Part shown: positions 57,926 through 64,000 of the stretch, piece by piece
Layout: the number at the start of each line of letters is the position of its first letter
How positions within the stretch are numbered: position 1 is the first letter of the stretch
Assembly (NCBI RefSeq): GCF_027482425.1
Contig: NZ_JAIXWA010000029.1
Span: forward strand, 1 to 64,000
Length of the DNA stretch: 64,000 nucleotides
DNA from: Flavobacterium sp.
Lineage (GTDB): Bacteria; Bacteroidota; Bacteroidia; Flavobacteriales; Flavobacteriaceae
Direction of reading: 5' to 3'
Notes under the pieces: generated by a model
The model's input: only the letters and a program-made list of their open reading frames with translations
Database searches by the model: none
What the model was told of the DNA's origin: nothing
Made by a program: the position numbers and the translations under genes

Positions 57926-59269
57926 ATGGAATTTGTAATTAAACTGAGTCAGTTTTTACTGAGTCTCTCAATATTGATTGTCCTTCACGAACTCGGCCAC
58001 TTTATTCCGGCTAAGTTATTTAAAACTCGAGTAGAAAAATTCTATTTGTTTTTTGACGTTAAATTTTCCCTTTTCAAAAAGAAAGTAGGCGAAACGGTCT
58101 ATGGTATTGGTTGGCTTCCCTTGGGAGGCTATGTAAAAATTGCGGGAATGATAGACGAGTCGATGGACACTGAGCAGATGCAAGGCGAACCCCAACCGTG
58201 GGAATTCCGTTCGAAACCGGCTTGGCAGCGCTTAATCATTATGCTGGGCGGAGTACTAGTAAATTTCATTCTTGCTTTTATCATTTATATCGGCATAACC
58301 TTTTACTATGGTCAGCAGTACATTGCCAACAGTGATGTGAAAGATGGGGTTTGGGTAATCCATCCTGTGTTGGAAAAAGCGGGACTTCAAAATGGCGACA
58401 AAATTGTACGCATTGACCAAACCAAAATCGAGCGCTTTAACGATATACAACCCCAATTAGCCTTAGCCAAAGAAGTCGAAGTGATTCGAAAGGGCAAGGA
58501 CACCTTGATCAAACTTCCTGTCAATTTTATTGATCAATTGTTAAAAACCGACCGCAAGGCTTTATTAACCCTTCGGATTCCTTTTATCATTTCAGACATT
58601 CCCTCGGATTCTCACAATGCAAAACAGCTCAAGAAAAAAGATATTTTGAAAGGGTTTAATGGGCAACCTATTACTTATGCGGATGAGTTGTTTGCGCAAT
58701 TAAATCCCCTGAAAGGAAAAACCGTATCAGCGGTAGTGGAGCGTGATGGAAAAGAAGTAGCTGTTCAATTGAATGTGAATAAAGAAGGAAAATTAGGGGT
58801 GGTCTATGCTCCTATGTTGGCTTTAGATAATTTAGAAAAATTAGGGTTATATACCGTAAAATCGGAGGAATTCAGTTTTTGGGAGTCCATTCCAATTGGA
58901 ATTGAAATGGGGATTGACCAATTGACGAGTTACGGTAAACAATTGAAAGCTATTTTCAACCCCGATACAGGCGCATACAAAGCCGTAGGGGGCTTTGGTG
59001 CCATTTTCAACGTATTCCCTTCAGCGTGGAGCTGGCAAGTATTTTGGGGGATTACCGCGTTTTTATCAATCATGCTGGGTGTGATGAATTTATTACCCAT
59101 TCCAGCCCTTGACGGCGGCCATGTGATGTTTTTATTGTATGAAATGATTTCTGGTCGCAAACCTAGCGATAAATTCTTGGAACGAGCCCAAATGGTTGGT
59201 TTCGTGATTCTTATTGGTTTGTTGGTTTTTGCCAATGGAAACGACCTGTATAAGGCGATTTTCAAATAG
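57926..59269 (+). CDS. rseP: RseP / site-2 intramembrane metalloprotease
   Basis: A 447-residue membrane protease that cleaves transmembrane substrates such as anti-sigma factors. HELGH at 21-25 in the first helix and LDGGH at 395-399 in the third core helix form the zinc site. The membrane segments near 105-125 and 360-385 and two PDZ-like regions between them (VLEKAGLQNGDKIVRID; KKKDILKGFNGQPI) fit the family. Start 57926 gives the normal N-terminus. Confidence 0.95.
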   Translation: MEFVIKLSQFLLSLSILIVLHELGHFIPAKLFKTRVEKFYLFFDVKFSLFKKKVGETVYGIGWLPLGGYVKIAGMIDESMDTEQMQGEPQPWEFRSKPAWQRLIIMLGGVLVNFILAFIIYIGITFYYGQQYIANSDVKDGVWVIHPVLEKAGLQNGDKIVRIDQTKIERFNDIQPQLALAKEVEVIRKGKDTLIKLPVNFIDQLLKTDRKALLTLRIPFIISDIPSDSHNAKQLKKKDILKGFNGQPITYADELFAQLNPLKGKTVSAVVERDGKEVAVQLNVNKEGKLGVVYAPMLALDNLEKLGLYTVKSEEFSFWESIPIGIEMGIDQLTSYGKQLKAIFNPDTGAYKAVGGFGAIFNVFPSAWSWQVFWGITAFLSIMLGVMNLLPIPALDGGHVMFLLYEMISGRKPSDKFLERAQMVGFVILIGLLVFANGNDLYKAIFK

Positions 59270-59299
59270 TATTTTTTTGAAAATTTTTACCTAAAATGT

Positions 59300-59329
59300 T
59301 TGCATTTGTAAAATTCCGTTTTATCTTTG
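59300..59329 (+). promoter_or_regulatory. Promoter of tRNA-Asn
   Basis: TTG at 59300-59302, exactly 19 bases and TATCTTTG at 59322-59329, an ideal Bacteroidetes promoter, 26 bases before the tRNA. Confidence 0.75.
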
Positions 59330-59354
59330 CAACCGCTTAAAAGATATAACAACT

Positions 59355-59428
59355 TCCTCCTTAGCTCAGTTGGTTAGAGCATCTGACTGTTAATCAGAGG
59401 GTCCTTGGTTCGAGCCCAAGAGGGGGAG
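59355..59428 (+). tRNA. tRNA-Asn (GTT)
   Basis: A 74-base cloverleaf: seven-pair acceptor stem TCCTCCT / AGGGGGA (one T-G pair), D-stem GCTC/GAGC, anticodon stem TCTGA/TCAGA with loop CTGTTAA (anticodon GTT at 59389-59391), T-stem CTTGG/CCAAG with TTCGAGC loop, discriminator G. CCA is not encoded. The element starting just downstream suggests that its 3' half is the attachment site. Confidence 0.97.
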
Positions 59429-59430
59429 CT
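59399..59430 (+). other. Inferred attL core of the integrative element
   Basis: Tyrosine integrases of this type commonly use tRNA 3' halves. The base composition and gene content change right after this tRNA, and an integrase gene follows. The matching attR would be a repeat of this stretch outside the window, so the call is inferred. Confidence 0.4.
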
Positions 59431-59436
59431 ACTAAA

Positions 59437-59469
59437 GAAAAGACTTCACAGAGATGTGAGGTCTTTTTT
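59437..59469 (+). terminator. Terminator after tRNA-Asn
   Basis: AGACTTCACA / TGTGAGGTCT hairpin (one G-T pair) with loop GAGA and a T-run. Confidence 0.85.
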
Positions 59470-59477
59470 GTTTTATT

Positions 59478-59496
59478 GGGTCGAATTAGGGTCGAA
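59478..59496 (+). repeat. Short direct repeat inside the element's left end
   Basis: GGGTCGAA at 59478-59485 and again at 59489-59496 (TTA between), 50-70 bases from the tRNA. Could be an integrase arm-type site; unproven. Confidence 0.35.
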
Positions 59497-59522
59497 AATC
59501 AATTATTACTACTTTTACCAAG

Positions 59523-60350
59523 ATGACCAATTCAAACACATATTTCTACAAAGAGCTTAACATTAATGGAAGCTATCAAACACCAAGAACTGAAAGTTTA
59601 CGGTCTTATGATATTCAAAACAGTGATTTATCCTTCATAATACCATTCTTTAATAATTATACTTTTCTTGGAAATTTCAAAAACAATCATAGTTCAATAG
59701 CTATTTCAAATTTAACTACTGTATTAATTGATGATTTATTAAAACGTTACCATTTAGAGGATAAAAGACTTGATTTTTATGTTTTGGTGTGTGCTATTCA
59801 AAAAGAATATATTAACCTTTACGAGACACCTTTTGACAATAGAGATAGAATGAATATTGATTTTCAAAATTTGCACAAGGATGTTGCTATGCTATTAAAA
59901 ATCATACGCTCTTACCTGTTGGATACAAATAATATTCAAGCTGTTTCAATAAAAACTGACAGCAATACTACTTTTAAGAATATGTTTTTTATCCGTGACA
60001 TAATGGATGCACTGATTTTTAAATATGGTCTTACATTAGAAAACTTTGAGGTTAAAAAACAACTTATTTTAGATAATTATCACCCTCTAAAATTTTCTTT
60101 ATTGGATGAATATTTTAAATATGAAACAATATTAGGACTGTATGATTTCATAATCAGAGAAAAGCATTCTAATGCTAAAATTAGGAATAGAGATTTGAGA
60201 TTTGTTGGCTCAATTCTTCATTTATCTCAGATAAGTATAAATGCTAAATCTCATGAAATTATCTTAACCGATCTAAAAAATTTAGTCTCTACTTCTGATA
60301 TTAATAATCTCAATAATTACCTCAAAAGACCAGACAGGTATACGTTTTAA
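59523..60350 (+). CDS. Unknown protein at the left end of the element
   Basis: A 275-residue protein, AT-rich and Asn/Ile/Leu-rich, without signal peptide or membrane helix. Predicted mostly helical (VLIDDLLKRYHLEDKRLDFYVLV, FSLLDEYFKYETILGLYDFII). A TACTTTTA box at 59510-59517 lies six bases before the ATG, near the promoter consensus. No motif was recognised. As the first gene inside a tRNA-linked element it may be cargo or a control protein; this is only positional. Confidence 0.6.
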   Translation: MTNSNTYFYKELNINGSYQTPRTESLRSYDIQNSDLSFIIPFFNNYTFLGNFKNNHSSIAISNLTTVLIDDLLKRYHLEDKRLDFYVLVCAIQKEYINLYETPFDNRDRMNIDFQNLHKDVAMLLKIIRSYLLDTNNIQAVSIKTDSNTTFKNMFFIRDIMDALIFKYGLTLENFEVKKQLILDNYHPLKFSLLDEYFKYETILGLYDFIIREKHSNAKIRNRDLRFVGSILHLSQISINAKSHEIILTDLKNLVSTSDINNLNNYLKRPDRYTF

Positions 60351-60354
60351 TAAA

Positions 60355-60395
60355 TTGAAACAGAATTTTTAAAAAATTCGAAATTCCTGTTTCAA
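60355..60395. repeat. Inverted repeat after the unknown gene
   Basis: TTGAAACAG with AATTT pairs with AAATT and CTGTTTCAA (one unpaired base) around a ~12-base loop. No T-run follows, so it may be a weak terminator or a protein site. Confidence 0.5.
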
Positions 60396-60448
60396 ATCCC
60401 AACTAACATTTTCAGAAATATTTGTGTTCAAATTTTAAATAAAAAATT

Positions 60449-60655
60449 ATGAACACGAATCAAACAAGATTTTTAAACTTTAAAGAAGCAGCTACATACT
60501 TATGTATTAGTTCTTCCACTTTGTACAAGCTAACAGCTTCTAAACAAATACAATTTTATAAGCCGAAGGGCAAAATATTCTTCAAGGAAGAAGACCTTTT
60601 GAGTTTTATGACTCACAAAGGAGCAATAGGGAATGAAATTAGTTCTAATCTATAA
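60449..60655 (+). CDS. Excisionase-like helix-turn-helix protein
   Basis: A 68-residue HTH_17/MerR-like DNA-binding protein: LNFKEAATYLCISSSTLYKLTASKQIQFYKPKGKIFFKEEDLLSFM is the complete domain with the turn at CISSSTLYK and the wing at KPKGKIFF. This is the usual excisionase or replication-control partner in Bacteroidetes elements. It precedes the DUF3987 gene by 10 bases. Confidence 0.85.
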   Translation: MNTNQTRFLNFKEAATYLCISSSTLYKLTASKQIQFYKPKGKIFFKEEDLLSFMTHKGAIGNEISSNL

Positions 60656-60665
60656 AATTTAGGAA

Positions 60666-61952
60666 ATGGAAACTGATTTTTTACCTGAAATAGTATATCA
60701 AAAACTACCAAAAGTTTTACTAGAATTAACAGAACCTTTTAGTGGAAGGGAAAAAGACGTGGTACTTCTTTCTTCTTTAGGAGTTTTGAGTGCCGCGCTA
60801 CCTAAAGTCTATGGCAATTATGATGGTAATAAATACTCATCTAATTTATACTTGTTAATTGTTGCTCCTGCTGCTTCTGGAAAAGGAGTAATGAATAAAT
60901 CCAAAGTGTTAATTGAAAAAATTCATCAAAACATCTTAGAAATAAGTCTTGAAAACATTACTGAATGTGAATCAGTGAAAAAGACAAAAAAAGACTTAAG
61001 TATAAAATGTCCTGAATTGGAAGTGAAATTAATTCCAGGAAACGTAAGTAGTTCAAAAATCTACAAACATTTGAAAAATGCAGCTCATGGAATTTTAATT
61101 TTTGAAACCGAAGCAGACACAATTTCTGTAATGTTAAAGCAGGATTGGGGTAATTTTTCAGATATAATGAGAAAAGCCTTTCATCATGAAACAATCTCAA
61201 TCAGTAGAGAAACAGATGATAAGTTTATTGAAGTGGGATATCCCCAACTTTCTTTGGTTATCTCCGGAACTCCTAATCAAGTAAAACCATTAATAAATTC
61301 TAAAGAGAATGGATTATTTAGCAGATTCATTTTTTATGTTTTTGATGATGTTATGGGTTGGAAAGATGTTTCGCCTTCAGGGATAAAGATTGACTACAAT
61401 GCTTTATTCTCAAATGTCTCTATTGAAATTTCAAATCTTTATCAAAAACTAGAAAACAACATTTCAAATGTAGAAATCACGTTAAGTGATTCTCAATGGG
61501 ACCAATTTAATCGGGACATGAGTTATGTCACAGAACTTTTTATTAATCAAAACAGAAGTGATGTTCTTTCAATCATTAAACGGCAAGGGCTTATTTTCTT
61601 TCGTATTTGTATGATTCTAACAATTATTCGTAATAAAGATTTAGAAACTTTTCCAAATAATATTGTTTGTGATGATGCAGATTATCTGATAGCATTTGAA
61701 ATAATAAAGATAATTGTAGATCATTCTATGCATGCATCTAACTTGATACAAAACGGAAAAATTGAGTTAACGGTCAGAGAAACTCAATTTCTTGCTAACA
61801 TGAATAAAAATTTTACAAGAGCTGATGCTGTAGTTTATGCAGACCAAATTAACATTCCTACCAGAACGCTTGATTATATGCTAAAAAAATTAACAGAGTG
61901 TAATTTTTTATCAAAAACCTCAAATGGGGTTTATGAGCAAATTGGAAAATGA
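60666..61952 (+). CDS. DUF3987-type P-loop ATPase (element replication helicase-like)
   Basis: A 428-residue protein with a P-loop-like APAASGKGVMN near residue 75-85, the acidic strand GILIFETEAD near 145 and the SGTPNQVKPLI block near 205. Domain family DUF3987 is common in mobile elements of this phylum, usually beside a primase. Here no Toprim or primase gene is adjacent. It may unwind DNA for element replication (inference). The reading frame stops just before the iteron array. Confidence 0.78.
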   Translation: METDFLPEIVYQKLPKVLLELTEPFSGREKDVVLLSSLGVLSAALPKVYGNYDGNKYSSNLYLLIVAPAASGKGVMNKSKVLIEKIHQNILEISLENITECESVKKTKKDLSIKCPELEVKLIPGNVSSSKIYKHLKNAAHGILIFETEADTISVMLKQDWGNFSDIMRKAFHHETISISRETDDKFIEVGYPQLSLVISGTPNQVKPLINSKENGLFSRFIFYVFDDVMGWKDVSPSGIKIDYNALFSNVSIEISNLYQKLENNISNVEITLSDSQWDQFNRDMSYVTELFINQNRSDVLSIIKRQGLIFFRICMILTIIRNKDLETFPNNIVCDDADYLIAFEIIKIIVDHSMHASNLIQNGKIELTVRETQFLANMNKNFTRADAVVYADQINIPTRTLDYMLKKLTECNFLSKTSNGVYEQIGK

Positions 61953-61960
61953 TCTATCGA

Positions 61961-62005
61961 TTGCAACAATTGCAACAATTGCAAAAGTTGCAACAATTGC
62001 AAATC
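61961..62005 (+). repeat. Five tandem 9-bp repeats (iterons) before the integrase gene
   Basis: Units TTGCAACAA, TTGCAACAA, TTGCAAAAG, TTGCAACAA, TTGCAAATC follow without gaps. Each carries the self-complementary hexamer TTGCAA, so the pattern reads on both strands with a 9-bp period. The array lies between DUF3987 and the integrase start (22 bases). Confidence 0.85.
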
Positions 62006-62026
62006 ACTAATAAACAAAATTAAAAC

Positions 62027-63253
62027 ATGGCAACAAGTGTAAAATTATTATTAAAAAACAAGCCTAGGTCTGACTTCACCTATCCAATAATACTTCAGGT
62101 AATTAAAGATGGAAAAGCAAAAGTTATTTCTACAGGGATAAGTTGTAATAAATCTGATTGGACTGGTCAAGAACTCAAAAGAACTCATACAAATTTTCAA
62201 AAGAGAAATCTCATTTTGATGAATATCAAACAGAGAGCTTTAAAAATTATAGATGATTTCATAGAAGAAGGGATTGACTTTACTTTAAATGATTTTGAAA
62301 AAATATTTAAGGGGGACAAACAAAATTCAAGAATAACAGTATTTGAACATTTTCAAGATGTTATCCAAAGAATGAAACTGTCCAATCGTTTAGGTAATGC
62401 GAAAAGTTATCATGACACTTGCAATTCGTTTTTTAAGTTTCATTCAGACAGAGATTTAACTTTTAAAGGTTTAAAAGTCACATTACTTGAAAAGTATGAA
62501 GCATACCTAAGAAACAGGAATAATCAAGATTCTGGAATTGCATTTAAAATGAGAGCATTAAGAGCGCTATACAATTCTGCTATACGTAATGGTATAGTTA
62601 GTAATGATCATTATCCTTTTGACAAGTATAAAATTTCAAAATTAAAAGGGAAAGGGATAAAAAGAGCATTGACTAGGGATGAAGTAAAGAGGATTATTGA
62701 TGCAGATTTATCTGATCGACCTGATTTAATTAACACCAAAAATTACTTTGTGTTTAGCTATTTTGTGAGAGGTATTAATTGGATTGATATGTTAAAATTA
62801 AAAAAAGATAACATTCAAGATGATTATATCGTTTACATACGTTCAAAGACAAAAACGGTGTTTAAGGTTAAAATACTACCTCCAGTTAAAAAGATATTGG
62901 ACTACTACTTGAACCAAAATAGTACAACAGAGTATGTTTTTCCAATTTTACTAAGAGATGATTTAACTCCTATGCAAATTGAAAACAGGAAACAAAAAAC
63001 ACTAAAACGGTTTAATAAGGAATTGAAAGAACTTGCAAAAGTTGCAAAAGTTGCAAAAAATGTCACTTCTTATGTAATTCGTCATTCCTATGCAACTAAC
63101 TTAAAACAGCTAGGAGTAAGTATTGAAAAGATATCACAGAGCATGGGGCATTCCTCAGTAGAAATAACAAATAGCTATTTGAAAGATTTTGAAACAGAAG
63201 AAATTGATTTAGAAAATGAAAAATTATTAAATTTTAAAAATTATGAAAAATAG
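62027..63253 (+). CDS. Tyrosine recombinase / integrase
   Basis: A 408-residue integrase. The N-terminal arm-binding domain (about 1-90) and the SAM-like core-binding domain (about 100-205) precede the catalytic domain. Catalytic residues: Arg in FVRGINWIDML (box I), Lys in the SKTK beta-hairpin region, YVIRHSYATN (box II with Tyr replacing the first His, as is frequent in this phylum), SMGHSS (His) and the nucleophilic Tyr in ITNSYLKDF. Residues 336-345 are encoded by three further copies of the 9-bp repeat. Presumably integrates the element at tRNA-Asn. The gene is about 2.6 kb inside the left end. Confidence 0.92.
   Translation: MATSVKLLLKNKPRSDFTYPIILQVIKDGKAKVISTGISCNKSDWTGQELKRTHTNFQKRNLILMNIKQRALKIIDDFIEEGIDFTLNDFEKIFKGDKQNSRITVFEHFQDVIQRMKLSNRLGNAKSYHDTCNSFFKFHSDRDLTFKGLKVTLLEKYEAYLRNRNNQDSGIAFKMRALRALYNSAIRNGIVSNDHYPFDKYKISKLKGKGIKRALTRDEVKRIIDADLSDRPDLINTKNYFVFSYFVRGINWIDMLKLKKDNIQDDYIVYIRSKTKTVFKVKILPPVKKILDYYLNQNSTTEYVFPILLRDDLTPMQIENRKQKTLKRFNKELKELAKVAKVAKNVTSYVIRHSYATNLKQLGVSIEKISQSMGHSSVEITNSYLKDFETEEIDLENEKLLNFKNYEK
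63033..63059 (+). repeat. Three 9-bp TTGCAA repeats within the integrase gene
   Basis: TTGCAAAAG, TTGCAAAAG and TTGCAAAAA in tandem, encoding Leu-Ala-Lys-Val-Ala-Lys-Val-Ala-Lys. Same unit as the array at 61961-62005. Confidence 0.75.
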
Positions 63254-63563
63254 GACTGAATTATTATCGTATGATTTTGCGGATGATATTGAAATTATTC
63301 GAAAGTCACAATCAATTAACATGTATTCAATGAAATATGCTGCCGATAAATACGGAAAAACGAAAGGTATCGGTAGAAATAAATTATTAAAACTCCTTCG
63401 AGAAAAAGGTATTATTGATAAATTCGATTGTGCACCTGAAAATTTAGTTAGGTATGGTTACTTTGTTAATTCTTACAGGATAATTAAAGGGAAAGGAGTG
63501 TATTCTTTATATTCTACATCAGCTGGATTAAAAATAATAAAAAATATAATCGACGAGTCATAA
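63243..63563 (+). CDS. KilAC-domain-like phage antirepressor protein
   Basis: A 106-residue protein with the KilAC (ANT) pattern: MKYAADKYGKTKGIGRNKLLKLLREKGIIDKF, then RYGYFVNSYRI and TSAGLKIIKNII at the end. It has no KilA-N or Bro-N half, so it may act as a stand-alone DNA-binding regulator. Its first codons overlap the integrase stop by 11 bases. Confidence 0.75.
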   Translation: MKNRTELLSYDFADDIEIIRKSQSINMYSMKYAADKYGKTKGIGRNKLLKLLREKGIIDKFDCAPENLVRYGYFVNSYRIIKGKGVYSLYSTSAGLKIIKNIIDES

Positions 63564-63583
63564 TCCCCAACAAACTAATCATT

Positions 63584-63617
63584 AAAGCGGCTTTCAAAAG
63601 ATTGAAAGCCGCTTTTT
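63584..63617 (+). terminator. Terminator after the integrase operon
   Basis: A 14-bp perfect stem (AAAGCGGCTTTCAA / TTGAAAGCCGCTTT) with loop AAGA and a T-run, between the KilAC-like gene and the next gene. Confidence 0.9.
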
Positions 63618-63664
63618 CATTTCAACCTTTTAATAATTAAACATTAACCTTAAATTTTATAAAT

Positions 63665-64000
63665 ATGGAAATTAAAAAAGCTTCACAAAAAGCAAAAAAA
63701 TTAAGAATTGGACTATCCGGAGCTTCTGGATTCGGCAAAAGTTATTCAGCCCTAAACCTAGCGTTTGGAATAACTAATGATTGGAAAAAAATCTGTGTAA
63801 TAGATTCTGAGTGTTCTTCTGCTAGCCTCTACACAGGACTGGGTTCTTTTAACACAATTGAAATTAATGCCCCTTTTACGCCGGAAAAATTCTGTCAAGC
63901 GATAAAACTAGCTGAAGATTCAAATATGGAATTAATCATAATAGATTCAATATCAATGGAGTGGAGTGGCTCTGGAGGGTGTTTAGACATTCATGAACAA
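63665..64000 (+). CDS. AAA_24-type ATP-binding protein (3' end outside window)
   Basis: The first 112 residues are visible from the ATG at 63665. A P-loop GASGFGKSYSAL is near residue 20, the switch strand is KICVIDSEC, and the Walker B strand is LIIIDSISMEWSG. The phrase FTPEKFCQAIK is typical of AAA_24 phage/plasmid nucleotide-binding proteins, which act in recombination or replication of mobile elements. Confidence 0.85.
   Translation, partial: MEIKKASQKAKKLRIGLSGASGFGKSYSALNLAFGITNDWKKICVIDSECSSASLYTGLGSFNTIEINAPFTPEKFCQAIKLAEDSNMELIIIDSISMEWSGSGGCLDIHEQ

Noticed and set aside
61961-62005. Tandem repeats as a CRISPR array
   Set aside because: Repeats are only 9 bases with no spacers between them and no cas genes nearby.
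61953-62009. Iteron array as a frameshifted C-terminal extension of DUF3987
   Set aside because: A shifted frame would give IATIATIAKVATIAN-like residues, but the stop at 61950-61952 is in a normal context and no frameshift signal is seen.

Overview
The window looks like a chromosome segment of a Flavobacteriaceae bacterium, most likely Flavobacterium or a close relative. The evidence is low GC, promoters of the Bacteroidetes type (TTG, about 19 bases, TAnnTTTG), several large secreted proteins with type IX secretion (T9SS) C-terminal signals, a bifunctional ornithine-lipid synthase (OlsF-like), a two-gene atpD-atpC operon with a short epsilon subunit, and the neighbourhood glmS / DUF4270 / truncated GT5 protein / panC / panD. 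All assignments come from reading the sequence; no database search was run.

Positions 1-14,040 hold surface and secreted proteins with cofactor genes between them: the 5' part of a reprolysin-like metalloprotease (cut by the window edge), ribF, bioB, a 1735-residue T9SS protein, recX, and a 1334-residue T9SS protein with PA14-like and Ig-like repeats. The last has an unusually structured promoter with phased direct repeats and a perfect palindrome. Positions 14,096-18,600 are a biotin operon on the minus strand (bioF, bioD, bioA and a ketoacyl synthase), with two REP-like elements flanking bioF. Next come atpD-atpC, a TonB receptor with an SGNH-hydrolase lipoprotein, and GT5-like protein-DUF4270-glmS. 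Divergent to the last is a plus-strand run of panC, panD, a flippase-like membrane protein, an alpha/beta hydrolase-like protein, radA and a GT51 transglycosylase.

Positions 36,800-59,270 carry envelope and housekeeping genes: small exported proteins, a DUF4139 protein, a T9SS-secreted sugar dehydrogenase, olsF, xth, an OmpA-type lipoprotein, an aldo/keto reductase, and a TM2/DUF2752/small-membrane-protein/M48 protease cluster. After these comes a long minus-strand run: serS, a TPR protein, DUF4286, a small protein, a nucleotidyltransferase, rsmA, mgtE and a dehydrogenase-VOC fusion. An M1 peptidase and rseP follow.

From the 3' side of tRNA-Asn (59,355-59,428) to the right edge the sequence becomes visibly more AT-rich and reads as the left end of an integrative element. 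It has an unknown 275-residue protein, an excisionase-like HTH protein, a DUF3987 ATPase, a tyrosine integrase, a KilAC-like protein and an AAA ATPase cut by the edge. The most striking unexplained signal is an array of five 9-bp TTGCAA-containing repeats just upstream of the integrase gene; the same 9-mers recur inside the integrase coding sequence.
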